Of a DNA stretch of 64,000 bases, positions 30,650 through 40,042 are shown piece by piece (position 1 is the first letter of the stretch; each line of letters begins with the position of its first letter). Made by a program: the position numbers and the translations under genes. The DNA is taken from contig NZ_JACLAL010000006.1 in assembly GCF_014280875.1 (NCBI RefSeq), positions 124,001 to 188,000 on the forward strand. The letters are read 5' to 3'. Origin of the DNA: Paenirhizobium daejeonense. Lineage in GTDB: Bacteria > Pseudomonadota > Alphaproteobacteria > Rhizobiales > Rhizobiaceae. The notes below the pieces were generated by a model. The model was not told the DNA's origin, searched no databases, and saw nothing but the letters and a program-made list of their open reading frames with translations.

Positions 30650-31450
30650 ATGATGCTTCTTCGCCGCGCCGTACTCGCCGGTCTGTCCGTTCTTTCGCTG
30701 CTGCCGTTCACTGCCGTTGCCGCCGACCTGCCGGATCTCGGCGGCAAGACGGTTGTAGTGGTCACGGAAAACGCCTATCCGCCGCTACAGTTCGTCGATC
30801 CGAAGTCGGGTGAGGCCATCGGCTGGGAATATGACGCGATGAACGAGATCGCCAAGCGGCTGAACTTCAAGGTCGAGTATCAGAACACCTCGTGGGACGC
30901 GATGATCCAGGCGGTGTCGGACGGCCAGTACCAGATCGGCATGACCGGCATCACCATCAAGGACGACCGCAAGGAAAAGGTCGATTTCTCCGATCCCTAC
31001 ATGCGTTCCGAACAGTTCATGCTTGTGCGGGGCGACGAGAGCCGTTTTTCGGACGCCAAGAGCTTCGGCGAATTCAAGGATGGCCTGATCGGCGCGCAGC
31101 CGGGCACCTCGCCCTTCTACACCGCCGTCTATGAAATCCTCGACGGCAACGAGCAGAACCCGCGCATCAAGCTGTTCGAAACCTTCGGCGCCACCGTTCA
31201 GGCGCTGAAAGCCGGCGACGTCGACCTCGTCCTCACCGACAGCGTTGCCGCCAAGGGCTATGTCGATGCATCCAATGGCGGCCTGAAGGTCGTCGGTGGT
31301 GCGCTGGGTGCGGAGGATTTCGGTTTCATCTTCCCGAAGGGCTCCGACCTCGTGGCGCCGGTCAACGTGGCGATCGCCGCGCTGAAGGCCGATGGCACCT
31401 TCGACGCGCTGAACAAGAAGTGGTTCCTCGACTACAAGATGGGCGAGTGA
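30650..31450 (+). CDS. Amino-acid ABC transporter substrate-binding protein
   Basis: Periplasmic family-3 binding protein of 266 residues. The signal peptide ends near AVAAD (residue 25). The mature protein begins with a VVVVTENAYPPLQFVD strand, with EYDAMNEIAKRLNF and GMTGITIKDDRKEKVDFSDPY, all standard for polar amino acid binding. The ligand cannot be told. AGGGAGACA precedes the two tandem ATG codons at 30650 and 30653. It is followed by its permease after 27 bases. Confidence 0.93.
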   Translation: MMLLRRAVLAGLSVLSLLPFTAVAADLPDLGGKTVVVVTENAYPPLQFVDPKSGEAIGWEYDAMNEIAKRLNFKVEYQNTSWDAMIQAVSDGQYQIGMTGITIKDDRKEKVDFSDPYMRSEQFMLVRGDESRFSDAKSFGEFKDGLIGAQPGTSPFYTAVYEILDGNEQNPRIKLFETFGATVQALKAGDVDLVLTDSVAAKGYVDASNGGLKVVGGALGAEDFGFIFPKGSDLVAPVNVAIAALKADGTFDALNKKWFLDYKMGE

Positions 31451-31477
31451 TTTGCGAAAGCCGGAGGCCATGAGCTG

Positions 31478-32311
31478 ATGGGCTTTCAGACGCTTCCCGG
31501 CGCGGGCAGGGAAAAGGGCGAGGGCGACCGGCCATGGTGGCTGGTCGCCCTTGTCGCGATCGGTCTTGGGATCGCCGCCGTCATCGCGGTCAACGACCTC
31601 TACGCGCAGGTCTTCACCACCGTTTCACGCGGCATCGGCGTGACGGTGTTCGTGACCGTCGTCGGCTTCGTGCTGGCGACGCTGCTCGGCCTGCTGGTGG
31701 CGCTCGCCGGCATGTCCGACAGTCAGATCGTCAGGCAGATCGCGCGGTTCTATGTCGAGGTGATCCGCGGCATCCCGATCCTCGTCCTTCTGTTCTACAT
31801 CGCCTTCGTCGGTGCTCCGGGCTTCGTCAGCCTCTACAATTTCCTGATCGGTCCGCTGGTCGAAGGCGGCTGGCTGTCGGCTCTTCAGGTCCGCGACGTG
31901 TCGCTGATGTGGCGGGCGATCTTCGCGCTGATGATTGGTTATTCGGCCTTCATCGCCGAAATCTTCCGCGCCGGTTTCCAGTCGATCGACAGGGGGCAGG
32001 TGGAGGCGGCGATGTCGCTCGGCCTCAACCGCTACCAGCGCTTCCGGCTGATCGTCTTTCCGCAGGCCATCCGGGTGATCTTTCCGCCGCTCTCCAACGA
32101 TTTTGTGGCGATGGTGAAGGATAGTTCGCTGGTTTCGGTGCTCGGCGTCGCCGATATCAGCCAGGCCGGCAAGATCTATGCGTCCGGTTCCTTCCGCTTC
32201 TTCGAGACCTATTCCATCGTCGCCTATATCTATCTTATCCTGACGATAGGCCTGTCCATGCTGCTGCGGCGCGTGGAAAAGCGGATGCGCCAGAAAGGCG
32301 CCGCCCGATAG
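31478..32311 (+). CDS. Amino-acid ABC transporter permease (HisM/GlnP type)
   Basis: Inner-membrane permease of 277 residues, with about five to six membrane helices. The EAA loop GQVEAAMSLGLNRYQRFRLIVFPQAIRVIFPPL (around residues 168-200) is the docking site for the ATPase. It pairs with the binding protein just upstream. No ATPase gene follows; ppk2 faces it from the other strand after 18 bases, so the ATPase must come from elsewhere. Confidence 0.93.
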   Translation: MGFQTLPGAGREKGEGDRPWWLVALVAIGLGIAAVIAVNDLYAQVFTTVSRGIGVTVFVTVVGFVLATLLGLLVALAGMSDSQIVRQIARFYVEVIRGIPILVLLFYIAFVGAPGFVSLYNFLIGPLVEGGWLSALQVRDVSLMWRAIFALMIGYSAFIAEIFRAGFQSIDRGQVEAAMSLGLNRYQRFRLIVFPQAIRVIFPPLSNDFVAMVKDSSLVSVLGVADISQAGKIYASGSFRFFETYSIVAYIYLILTIGLSMLLRRVEKRMRQKGAAR

Positions 32312-32329
32312 CAGCCGGCGCGGTTAACC

Positions 32330-33235
32330 TCAGTAGACATCCGGCACATACATTTCCGGCGGAACCGGGTGACGGATGTAGTCGGCGTTGCGGACGCGCT
32401 CCGGCAGCACGATGTGTTCCTTCGGTACGGTCTCATAAGGGATCTGTCCGAGAAGGTGGGCGATCATGTTGAGGCGGGCCTTCTTCTTGTCGACGGCCTG
32501 CACGACCCACCATGGCGCTTCCGGAATGTGGGTGTGTTCCAGCATGTCTTCCTTGGCCTTGGTGTATTCCTCCCAGTGGATGCGGCTCTGCAGGTCCATG
32601 GGCGAGAGCTTCCACTGCTTCAGCGGATCGTGGATGCGCATGCGGAAGCGGAATTCCTGTTCCTCGTCTGTGATCGAGAACCAGTATTTCAGGAGAATGA
32701 TGCCGGAGCGGACCAGCATGCGCTCGAATTCCGGCACGGAGCGGAAGAACTCCTCCAGCTCTTCCGGGGTGCAGAAACCCATGACACGCTCGACACCGGC
32801 GCGGTTGTACCAGGAGCGGTCGAACAGCACCATTTCGCCGGCGCCCGGCAGATGGTTGACGTAGCGCTGGAAATACCACTGGCTCTTTTCACGCTCGGTC
32901 GGGGCGGGCAGGGCCACGACGCGGCAGACACGCGGGTTGAGGCGCTGGGTGACGCGCTTGATCGCACCGCCCTTGCCGGCGGAATCGCGGCCTTCGAACA
33001 GGACGACGACCTTCAGCTTCTTGTACTGGACCCAGTCCTGCAGGCTGACCAGCTCATGCTGCAGCCGGAAAAGTTCACGGAAATAGATCCGGCGGTCGAT
33101 GGTCGGCTCGGAGAGGCCTTCGGCGACCATCTCTTCCATCCGCTCCTCTTCCATCTGTTGTTCCAGCTCCTCGTCGAAGCTGTCGATGATGTCTTCCTTG
33201 ATGCGGCTGATTTCGTCGTGAATAGGATCGGACAT
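32330..33235 (-). CDS. ppk2: Polyphosphate kinase 2
   Basis: Transfers phosphate between polyphosphate and nucleotides. The 301 residues form a single PPK2 domain with Walker A EGRDSAGKGG (about 83-92), the lid segment and Walker B VLFDRSWYNRAGVERVMGF. The N-terminal 50 residues are acidic and helical. ATG 33235 follows GGAGGTAG; twelve further codons upstream are open but not family-like. The single-domain form usually regenerates GDP/ADP to triphosphates, but the nucleotide preference is not predictable here. Confidence 0.93.
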   Translation of the reverse strand: MSDPIHDEISRIKEDIIDSFDEELEQQMEEERMEEMVAEGLSEPTIDRRIYFRELFRLQHELVSLQDWVQYKKLKVVVLFEGRDSAGKGGAIKRVTQRLNPRVCRVVALPAPTEREKSQWYFQRYVNHLPGAGEMVLFDRSWYNRAGVERVMGFCTPEELEEFFRSVPEFERMLVRSGIILLKYWFSITDEEQEFRFRMRIHDPLKQWKLSPMDLQSRIHWEEYTKAKEDMLEHTHIPEAPWWVVQAVDKKKARLNMIAHLLGQIPYETVPKEHIVLPERVRNADYIRHPVPPEMYVPDVY

Positions 33236-33555
33236 GCGGTCTACCTCCGTTTGGCCCGACAGATGAAGCACGTTTCCGCGAACACTTTATGACAGACATG
33301 TGTCAGGCGGCTGACGACGCAAATCCGTTGCCGATTTTGTGGAAAACTGTTATTGCCACGCCATGGGATCTAAATTCGGATGTCTCGCGAACCAGTTCAT
33401 CGTGCTGCAGGACCACAAGCGTCTGCCGGCACGGTTCTTCGCGTGCGTCTCCGGAGCGCTTAACAGCCGCCTAGGCTGAACGTAGCCGGCCGCATCGGCG
33501 GCGCTTCAGAATACCAAGAACCAATCCCACTTCTTCAGCCGGATGGAAACACGCC
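33236..33555. other. Divergent ppk2-leuC intergenic region
   Basis: A 320-base gap with the ppk2 and leuC promoters. It contains the dyad TGACAGACATGTGTCA (33289-33304) and a weak promoter-like TTGCCG-17-TATTGC (33328-33356) towards leuC. A 38-codon ATG frame at 33363-33479 has no ribosome binding site and no run of leucine codons, so it is not called as a leader peptide. Confidence 0.45.
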
Positions 33556-34965
33556 ATGAGCGCACCGCGTACACTTTACGACAAGATCTTCGATGACCAC
33601 CTGGTCGACCGTCAGGACGACGGCACCTGTCTTCTCTACATCGACCGTCATCTCGTGCATGAGGTGACGAGCCCGCAGGCCTTCGAAGGACTGCGCATGG
33701 CCGGCCGGCCGGTACACGCGCCGCAGCGGACGCTGGCAGTGGTAGACCACAACGTTCCGACCACCGCCGACCGTCTGGAAGGCATCAAGAACGAGGAAAG
33801 CCGCATCCAGGTCGAGGCTCTCGCCCACAATGCCGCTGAATTCGGCGTCGAATACTATTCCGAGCGCGACAAGCGCCAGGGCATCGTGCACATCGTCGGC
33901 CCCGAACAGGGCTTCACCCTGCCGGGCATGACCATCGTGTGCGGCGACAGCCACACCTCGACGCACGGCGCCTTCGGTGCGCTGGCGCATGGTATCGGCA
34001 CATCCGAAGTGGAACACGTTCTGGCAACCCAGACACTGATCCAGAAGAAGGCCAAGAACATGCTGGTGCGTGTCGACGGCCAGCTTCCGGAAGGCGTCAC
34101 CGCCAAGGACATCATCCTCGCCATCATCGGCGAGATCGGCACCGCCGGCGGCACCGGCCACGTCATCGAATTTGCCGGCGAGGCGATCCGTTCGCTGTCG
34201 ATGGAAGGCCGCATGACCGTCTGCAACATGACGATCGAGGGCGGCGCCCGCGCCGGCTTGATCGCGCCGGATGAAAAGACCTTCGAATATATCAAGGGCA
34301 AGCCCAAGGCTCCGACCGGCGAAACCCTCGAACAGGCCCTTGCCTACTGGAAGACCCTGCACACCGACGAAGGCGCGCATTTCGACCGGACCGTCGTGCT
34401 CGACGCCGCCAACCTGCCGCCGATCGTTTCCTGGGGCTCGTCTCCGGAAGACGTGGTGTCGATCCAGGGCGTCGTGCCGAACCCGGACGAGATCCAGGAC
34501 GAGACCAAGCGGGTCTCCAAGTGGCGGGCGCTCGACTATATGGGCCTCACCCCCGGAACCAAGATGACCGACATCGCGATCGACCGCGTGTTCATCGGTT
34601 CCTGCACCAACGGCCGTATCGAGGACCTGCGCGCTGCCGCCGCTGTCATCGAAGGAAAGAAGGTCGCATCGACCGTCTCCGCCATGGTCGTGCCGGGCTC
34701 CGGCCTCGTCAAGGAACAGGCTGAAGCCGAAGGCCTCGACAAGATCTTCAGGGAAGCCGGTTTCGAATGGCGCGAGCCGGGCTGCTCCATGTGCCTTGCC
34801 ATGAACGACGACCGGCTGAAGCCGGGCGAGCGCTGCGCCTCGACCTCGAACCGCAATTTCGAGGGCCGTCAGGGCTACAAGGGCCGCACGCATCTGGTCT
34901 CCCCGGCCATGGCTGCTGCTGCTGCCGTTGCCGGCCATTTCGTCGATATCCGCGACTGGAAGTGA
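33556..34965 (+). CDS. leuC: 3-isopropylmalate dehydratase large subunit
   Basis: Isomerises 2- to 3-isopropylmalate in leucine synthesis, using a [4Fe-4S] cluster, together with LeuD. The 469 residues have the cluster cysteines Cys350 (SCTNGR), Cys410 and Cys413 (GCSMCLAMN) and the [23 protein letters not shown] segment. The ATG at 33556 is the family start. leuD and leuB are not adjacent, as is usual in Rhizobiaceae. A terminator follows. Confidence 0.97.
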   Translation: MSAPRTLYDKIFDDHLVDRQDDGTCLLYIDRHLVHEVTSPQAFEGLRMAGRPVHAPQRTLAVVDHNVPTTADRLEGIKNEESRIQVEALAHNAAEFGVEYYSERDKRQGIVHIVGPEQGFTLPGMTIVCGDSHTSTHGAFGALAHGIGTSEVEHVLATQTLIQKKAKNMLVRVDGQLPEGVTAKDIILAIIGEIGTAGGTGHVIEFAGEAIRSLSMEGRMTVCNMTIEGGARAGLIAPDEKTFEYIKGKPKAPTGETLEQALAYWKTLHTDEGAHFDRTVVLDAANLPPIVSWGSSPEDVVSIQGVVPNPDEIQDETKRVSKWRALDYMGLTPGTKMTDIAIDRVFIGSCTNGRIEDLRAAAAVIEGKKVASTVSAMVVPGSGLVKEQAEAEGLDKIFREAGFEWREPGCSMCLAMNDDRLKPGERCASTSNRNFEGRQGYKGRTHLVSPAMAAAAAVAGHFVDIRDWK

Positions 34966-35001
34966 GATCCAAGGCCCCGCCGGCCTGAAAGTCTCGCTGT
35001 C

Positions 35002-35034
35002 AGGGCCGCCCGCAGAAATGCGGGCGGCCTTTGT
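35002..35034 (+). terminator. Rho-independent terminator after leuC
   Basis: GGCCGCCCGC / GCGGGCGGCC (10 base pairs) with an AGAAAT loop, followed by TTTGT. Confidence 0.8.
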
Positions 35035-35125
35035 CGTTTCAGGGACGCACGGTTCCCAGGTCTATGCTCTGCTTCTCGCCGGAGCGCTCCTGCGGTATAA
35101 TCGCCCCGTCTGGGAGGACGCAGCC

Positions 35126-35935
35126 ATGACCGAGGCCGACAAGGTATTTGCAGGCAGCATTCCCGCGCTTTACGAGCGGTTCATGGTGCCGATGATCTTC
35201 ATTCCGTATGCAGGCGAGATGGCTTCGAGGGTGGCGGTGCTGAGGCCTGCCACCGTTCTGGAGCTCGCCGCGGGAACGGGCGTTGCAACCCGCGCCATGG
35301 CGGAGAAATTGCCTGAGATGACGGCGATCACCGCGACCGATCTTAACCAGCCAATGATCGACCTTGCGATGACGCTGCAGGAGACCGGGAATGTTCTCTG
35401 GCAGCAGGCCGATGCGATGGCGCTGCCCTTTGCCGATCATGCGTTCGATGCGGTGGTCTGTCAGTTCGGGGTGATGTTCTTTCCCGACAAGGTGGCATCC
35501 TATCGCGAGGTTCGCCGCGTTCTCAAGCCGCGCGGCGCCTATCTCTTTGCCGTCTGGGACGGGATCGAGAACAACGCCTTTGTCGGCGTGGTGAGCGAGG
35601 TCCTGTCGAAGCGTTTTGCCGACAATCCTCCGCAGTTCATGCGGCGCGCACCGCATGGTTATCACGATCTCGGGCTGATCGATGGCCAGTTGAGAGCAGC
35701 CGGCTTTTCGGCTGTCGAGACCGAAACGTTGAAACTGGCGGGCCGCTCGCCCTCCGCACTTGATGCGGCCACGGGCTACTGTCAGGCCAACCCGATGCGC
35801 AACGAGATCGAGGAGCGTGCGCCCGGTGAGCTGCAGGCCGTTACCGAGCTGGTGGCGGAGGCGCTCGAGAAACGTTTCGGTTCGGGGCCGATCGAAGGCG
35901 GGTTGAGCGCCCATGTGATCACCGCGCGAGGCTGA
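35126..35935 (+). CDS. Class I SAM-dependent methyltransferase
   Basis: A 269-residue Rossmann-fold methyltransferase of the UbiE/Methyltransf_11 type. Motif I is VLELAAGTGVATR (about 44-56), followed by an acidic residue in ATDLNQPM and the motif FDAVVCQFGVMFFPDK. The substrate is unknown. GGGAGG lies upstream of ATG 35126. It lies alone between leuC and an EamA transporter, with the leuC terminator ahead of it. Confidence 0.85.
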   Translation: MTEADKVFAGSIPALYERFMVPMIFIPYAGEMASRVAVLRPATVLELAAGTGVATRAMAEKLPEMTAITATDLNQPMIDLAMTLQETGNVLWQQADAMALPFADHAFDAVVCQFGVMFFPDKVASYREVRRVLKPRGAYLFAVWDGIENNAFVGVVSEVLSKRFADNPPQFMRRAPHGYHDLGLIDGQLRAAGFSAVETETLKLAGRSPSALDAATGYCQANPMRNEIEERAPGELQAVTELVAEALEKRFGSGPIEGGLSAHVITARG

Positions 35936-36123
35936 ATGTTTCCGCGTGTTGATCGATTGCGTGCAACGGATCGACGCTCGATAGTTTTGCGCGAAATCGG
36001 CATTGTAAAGCGGCCGAAAGAGGCTAAGGTCCGGGCCTTCACAAAACTGTCATATTGACCTTTGCCGATGCCTCTTTCGCCGATCTCGTCCTTCCTCTTT
36101 CATCGTCTTGCCGGGGTGGTATC

Positions 36124-36954
36124 GTGAGCACGATTGCCGTCGTGCTTGCCCTCGTCGCGGCCATTCTGCATGCGAGCTGGAATGCGTTCCTCAGAAACGG
36201 AGCGGATCGGCTGTGGTCGGTGACGGTGATGAGCCTTGCGGGAACGCTGGTCGCCCTGCCGTTCATCGCCTGGTTCCCGCTGCCTGAGGGCGAGGCGTGG
36301 TTCTATATCCTGATGTCGGCATCGCTGCAGGTGGGCTACAGCCTGTTTCTCGTGGCCGCCTACCGGCATGGGGAACTCGGGCAGGTCTATCCCATCGTTC
36401 GCGGCACAGTACCGCTCCTGGTGACGCTGGGCGGCTTCCTGTTCTTCGGCGAGATCCTCGGAACATTCCAGACCATCGGGGTTATGCTGGTGGCGGCGGG
36501 GATCATGAGCCTTTCTCTCGGCAAGACGCGGGCCGCGACCTCGTCGCTGCTCTTTGCGTTTGCGACCGGACTGATCATCGCCTGTTATTCGACGGTCGAT
36601 TCCAAGGGTGTGAAGTTCGTGCAGCAGCCGGCGGCCTATGCCATGTGGGTGCTGTTCCTCTATGGCCTGATGCTTGCGGTCACCTATGCGGTGCTGCGGA
36701 AGGGGATTTCCATCGATGTTCGTTCGTCGGTCACATGGAAGGCCTTCGGCGGCGGCGTGGTGGCGATGATCGCCTATGGCCTCGTGGTCATCGCCTATTC
36801 CTTTGCGCCCGCCGGCCTCGTGACCGCCGTGCGCGAGACGAGCGTGGTGTTCGCCGTTTTGATCGGAGCGCTCTTCCTCGGAGAGCGGCTGACCGTCAAG
36901 CGGCTCGTCGCCTGCCTGATCGTCGCGCTGGGTGCGATCTGCGTCAGCCTCTGA
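36124..36954 (+). CDS. EamA/DMT family transporter
   Basis: A 276-residue drug/metabolite transporter with ten predicted helices arranged as two EamA repeats (first repeat begins VVLALVAAILHASWNAFLR, second begins near ATSSLLFAFATGLIIACYS). Members export metabolites or amino acids; no substrate can be named. The start is GTG 36124 with GGGGTGG upstream; the frame is open further to 36055 without a better start. It appears monocistronic. Confidence 0.86.
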   Translation: MSTIAVVLALVAAILHASWNAFLRNGADRLWSVTVMSLAGTLVALPFIAWFPLPEGEAWFYILMSASLQVGYSLFLVAAYRHGELGQVYPIVRGTVPLLVTLGGFLFFGEILGTFQTIGVMLVAAGIMSLSLGKTRAATSSLLFAFATGLIIACYSTVDSKGVKFVQQPAAYAMWVLFLYGLMLAVTYAVLRKGISIDVRSSVTWKAFGGGVVAMIAYGLVVIAYSFAPAGLVTAVRETSVVFAVLIGALFLGERLTVKRLVACLIVALGAICVSL

Positions 36955-37093
36955 CATCCGGATCTCAATTGTAAAACCGCTGCATACTTTTGCGCCACAT
37001 GCGTTAGCTTGGGGAGCGGGCGGCTCGCTGGGCCGGGTGCAACATATTGTTAACCATGATTGTCACACGTGAATCATGGCGGAGGGGGAGGTC

Positions 37094-37639
37094 ATGTCGA
37101 ACAAGAACAGGGACGCGCCTGCCGGTGGACGGCGGCTCATCCTGCTTCGTCACGCGAAATCGGACTGGCCTGACGGCGTGGACGACAAGAAGCGTCCGCT
37201 TGCCGACAGGGGCCGCAAGGCGGCATCGCTCATGGGAGATTATCTGGAGCGGGAGGGGCTCGTTCCCGACCTCGTGCTGGTCTCGACGGCCGAACGCACG
37301 CAGCAGACCTGGGGGCGGGTGAAGAAGGCGTTTTCGCAAGCGCCTGAGGTTCGCGATGCCGATGCGATCTACGAGGCGCCGGCCGAGACATTGATGTCGG
37401 TCCTCAAAGGCGTGGAACCGGCCTTTCGCGTCGTCATGATGATCGGTCACAATCCCGGCATGGAGGATCTTGCAGCCAAGCTGATAGGTGGCGGCGATCC
37501 TGAGGCGCTGCGGAGAATCTCGGAGAAATATCCGACGGGTGGACTGGCCGTGATCGATTTTACGGCGGACACATGGCAGGCGATCGGTTCCGCCTCCGGT
37601 GTCCTTGAACGCTTCGTCACCCCACGTTCCCTTGTCTGA
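37094..37639 (+). CDS. SixA-like histidine phosphatase
   Basis: A 181-residue histidine phosphatase superfamily protein. The catalytic motif is LILLRHAKSDW near residue 16 and the second histidine is in MMIGHNPGMEDL; the short length and HAKS variant match SixA, which in E. coli acts on the phosphohistidine of the Npr/ArcB systems. The target here is unproven. GGGGGAGGTC precedes ATG 37094. A TTAACC half-site for CtrA lies about 35 bases upstream but lacks its partner. Confidence 0.87.
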   Translation: MSNKNRDAPAGGRRLILLRHAKSDWPDGVDDKKRPLADRGRKAASLMGDYLEREGLVPDLVLVSTAERTQQTWGRVKKAFSQAPEVRDADAIYEAPAETLMSVLKGVEPAFRVVMMIGHNPGMEDLAAKLIGGGDPEALRRISEKYPTGGLAVIDFTADTWQAIGSASGVLERFVTPRSLV

Positions 37640-37883
37640 GTAAGCAGGCCTTGAGCGGCGTTCAGGAGGGGCGTGAAACGCTTGGTGCGGGTTTTACGCA
37701 TTGTTGCAGGGCGAGCCATTGAAACCGCTCACGAGATTTTGCGTTGTCTGTGAAGTTCGGTGTATTCATAGCACTTCGAATATGCGCCGAAGACGCAAGT
37801 GACAGCGTTTCTTCCGGCGTGACGGCGTTTCGGGTTCAAGCCGTTGCATGAATGGCGACGGAGAATGCAGGAGAAGCACAGAC

Positions 37884-38567
37884 ATGAGCGCGCGCACCAT
37901 CCTTCTGGTTGATGACGACGACGATCTCAGGGAAACGCTGGTCGAGCAGCTTTCGCTCTATGACGAGTTCAATCTGCTGCAGGAGCCGAACGCCACGAAA
38001 GGCATGCAGGCCGCCCGAAGCGGCCAGGTGGACCTGATGATCATGGATGTCGGCCTGCCGGATATGGACGGTCGCGAAGCGGTGAAGCTGCTGCGCAAGG
38101 GCGGGTTCAAGGCTCCTGTCATCATGTTGACCGGGCACGATACCGATTCGGACACGATCCTCGGCCTTGAGGCCGGCGCCAACGATTACGTGACGAAGCC
38201 CTTCCGCTTTGCCGTGCTTCTCGCCCGCATCCGAGCCCAGCTTCGCCAGCACGAACAGAGCGAGGACGCGACCTTCGGCGTCGGTCCCTATCTGTTCAAG
38301 CCGAGCCAGAAGCTTTTGACCACCGAGGACGGCAAGAAGATCCGGCTCACCGAGAAGGAAGCGGCGATCATCCGCTATCTCTACCGCGCCGGCCAGAAGG
38401 TCGTGACGCGCGACGTCTTGCTCGAAGAGGTCTGGGGCTATAATTCGGGTGTGACGACGCATACACTCGAAACCCATGTCTACCGTCTCAGACAGAAGAT
38501 CGAGCGCGATCCGTCCAGCGCCGAAATCCTCGTCACGGAAAACGGCGGCTACAAGATCATCCCCTGA
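37884..38567 (+). CDS. cenR: OmpR-type response regulator (CenR/OtpR-like)
   Basis: Two-component response regulator of 227 residues. The receiver domain has Asp10-12 for metal, phospho-acceptor Asp55 (MIMDVGLPDMDG), the switch Thr in MLTG and Lys in VTKPF; the winged helix DNA-binding domain spans about 135-227 (LTEKEAAIIRYLY, THTLETHVYRLRQKIE). No histidine kinase is adjacent. It is followed 23 bases later by a cyclic-nucleotide-binding-fold protein, the arrangement described for Brucella otpR; its Caulobacter counterpart cenR controls the cell envelope. The symbol rests on that synteny and is moderately sure. Confidence 0.8.
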   Translation: MSARTILLVDDDDDLRETLVEQLSLYDEFNLLQEPNATKGMQAARSGQVDLMIMDVGLPDMDGREAVKLLRKGGFKAPVIMLTGHDTDSDTILGLEAGANDYVTKPFRFAVLLARIRAQLRQHEQSEDATFGVGPYLFKPSQKLLTTEDGKKIRLTEKEAAIIRYLYRAGQKVVTRDVLLEEVWGYNSGVTTHTLETHVYRLRQKIERDPSSAEILVTENGGYKIIP

Positions 38568-38590
38568 CCCCGTGACGCCGGAGAATCCGC

Positions 38591-39046
38591 ATGGCGCTTG
38601 CCGATGACATTGAGCTGCTTTCCGGCGTTCCGTTGTTTGCAGGGCTCGACAGCGACCAGCTCCGGCTGATCGCCTTCGGTGCGGAGCACAGGCCGGTCGG
38701 CAGCGGGCAGGCGCTGTTTCGCGAGAAATCGCCTGCCGAATGCGCCTATGTGGTGGCGAGGGGACGTTTCGAGCTTTCCTCGCTCGGACGCGGCGGCAAG
38801 CCCAGGGTCGAGGCCGTTGCCGAACGCGGCACCATGCTTTCCGAACTGGCGCTGGTGACGATGGTCGAGCGCAAGTATACGGCGGTCGCGATGGAGGATG
38901 CCGATGTCATCCGCATCACCCGCGCGCTGTTTCACAGGCTGCTCGAGGAATATCCCGAGATGGCGGCAATCATCGAGGCGCGTATTCGCGCATCGATCAG
39001 TGGGCTGATCGATGGGGCCGCCGCCATGGCTGACCGCTTCCGCTGA
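38591..39046 (+). CDS. Cyclic nucleotide-binding-domain protein
   Basis: A 151-residue stand-alone cNMP-binding (Crp-type cupin) domain without a DNA-binding part. The fold runs from IELLSGVPLFAGLDSDQL to the helix FHRLLEEYPEMAAIIEARI. The phosphate-binding cassette is poorly matched (RGTMLSELALV instead of GExxxRSA), though a Glu is kept, so nucleotide binding is doubtful. It is tightly linked to the upstream response regulator, as in Brucella, where the two genes form an operon. Confidence 0.85.
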   Translation: MALADDIELLSGVPLFAGLDSDQLRLIAFGAEHRPVGSGQALFREKSPAECAYVVARGRFELSSLGRGGKPRVEAVAERGTMLSELALVTMVERKYTAVAMEDADVIRITRALFHRLLEEYPEMAAIIEARIRASISGLIDGAAAMADRFR

Positions 39047-39055
39047 TCACCGTTG

Positions 39056-39148
39056 GAGAGTGTCAGCTTTTCTTCGAATCGCTGAAATGCTCTCTCTCTT
39101 TGTTCTTACGCATTTTCGGACGGAAAACCGGTTCCCACTTCTCCCTGA
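39056..39148 (+). repeat. Composite palindromic intergenic repeat, copy B
   Basis: Plus-oriented, diverged copy: GAGAGTGTCAGC ... GAAATGCTCTC, then TTTCGGACGGAAAACCGG and CCCACTTCTCCC. It is related to the elements at 5131-5229 and 59702-59802 and lies between the cNMP-domain gene and convergent xthA. Confidence 0.55.
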
Positions 39149-39154
39149 CAAACC

Positions 39155-39958
39155 CTAAATGTCGAACCAGGCCGTGACCGGCACATGGTCCGACGGCTTC
39201 TCCCAGCCGCGGGCTTCCTTGAGGATATCGATTCGCTTCAGATGACCGGTCATATCAGGCGACGACCAGATATGGTCGAGACGACGACCGCGGTCGGCCG
39301 CTTCCCAGTCCTTGGCGCGGTAGCTCCACCACGTGTAGATCTTTTCCGGCTCGGGCGTGAATTGCCGCATCAGGTCGACCCAGCCGCCCTGACGGACGAC
39401 ATCCAGCAGTCCCTCGGTCTCGACCGGCGTGTGGCTGACGATCTTCAGGAGCTGTTTGTGGGACCAGACGTCGTTTTCGAAGGGAGCGATGTTGAGGTCG
39501 CCGACGAGGATGGCAGAAACGCCGGGCTCGGCATCGGCCTTCAGCGCCTTCATTTCCTCGATGAAATCGAGTTTGTGACCGAACTTGGGATTGATCGTGC
39601 GATCGGGTTCATCGCCGCCAGCGGGAACGTAGAAGTTATGCAGGCGTATGCGTTTACCGTGCCATTCGAAGATCGCCGAGATGTGGCGCGAGTCGCCGAC
39701 GCCGCAATAATCCTGGCGGTGATCTTCGGTGAGCGGGAAGCGCGAGGCGATGGCGACGCCGTGGTATCCCTTTTGGCCATGCAGGACTATGTTATCGTAG
39801 CCGAGAGCCTTGAGTGCATCGGCGGGGAACTGGTCGTTCTGGCACTTGATTTCCTGCAGGCAGAGAATGTCGGGGCTCACCCGCTTCAGGAAATCCTCAA
39901 CGATCGGCAGGCGCAGCCGGACCGAATTGATGTTCCACGTGGTGATCGACAGTGACAT
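39155..39958 (-). CDS. xthA: Exodeoxyribonuclease III
   Basis: AP endonuclease and 3'-5' exonuclease in base excision repair. The 267 residues have the EEP fold motifs: TWNINSVRLR, LQEIK with catalytic Glu36, VGDLNIAP, the LDHIWSS segment and the C-terminal SDHVPVTAWF with the catalytic histidine. It is single-copy here and convergent with the response regulator pair. Confidence 0.96.
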   Translation of the reverse strand: MSLSITTWNINSVRLRLPIVEDFLKRVSPDILCLQEIKCQNDQFPADALKALGYDNIVLHGQKGYHGVAIASRFPLTEDHRQDYCGVGDSRHISAIFEWHGKRIRLHNFYVPAGGDEPDRTINPKFGHKLDFIEEMKALKADAEPGVSAILVGDLNIAPFENDVWSHKQLLKIVSHTPVETEGLLDVVRQGGWVDLMRQFTPEPEKIYTWWSYRAKDWEAADRGRRLDHIWSSPDMTGHLKRIDILKEARGWEKPSDHVPVTAWFDI

Positions 39959-40042
39959 GCTTCGTACTCCGGTTGACGGAGCATGGTCTATCGGATCCCG
40001 GCGGAATTCAAAACGGTTTTCGACCGTCGAGGCTTACCCAAA

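Noticed and set aside
33363..33479. A 38-codon frame upstream of leuC as an attenuation leader peptide
   Set aside because: No ribosome binding site, no run of leucine codons, and no following terminator with a T-run.
37064..37070. TTAACC upstream of sixA as a CtrA box
   Set aside because: Only one half-site is present; the TTAA partner at the right spacing is missing.
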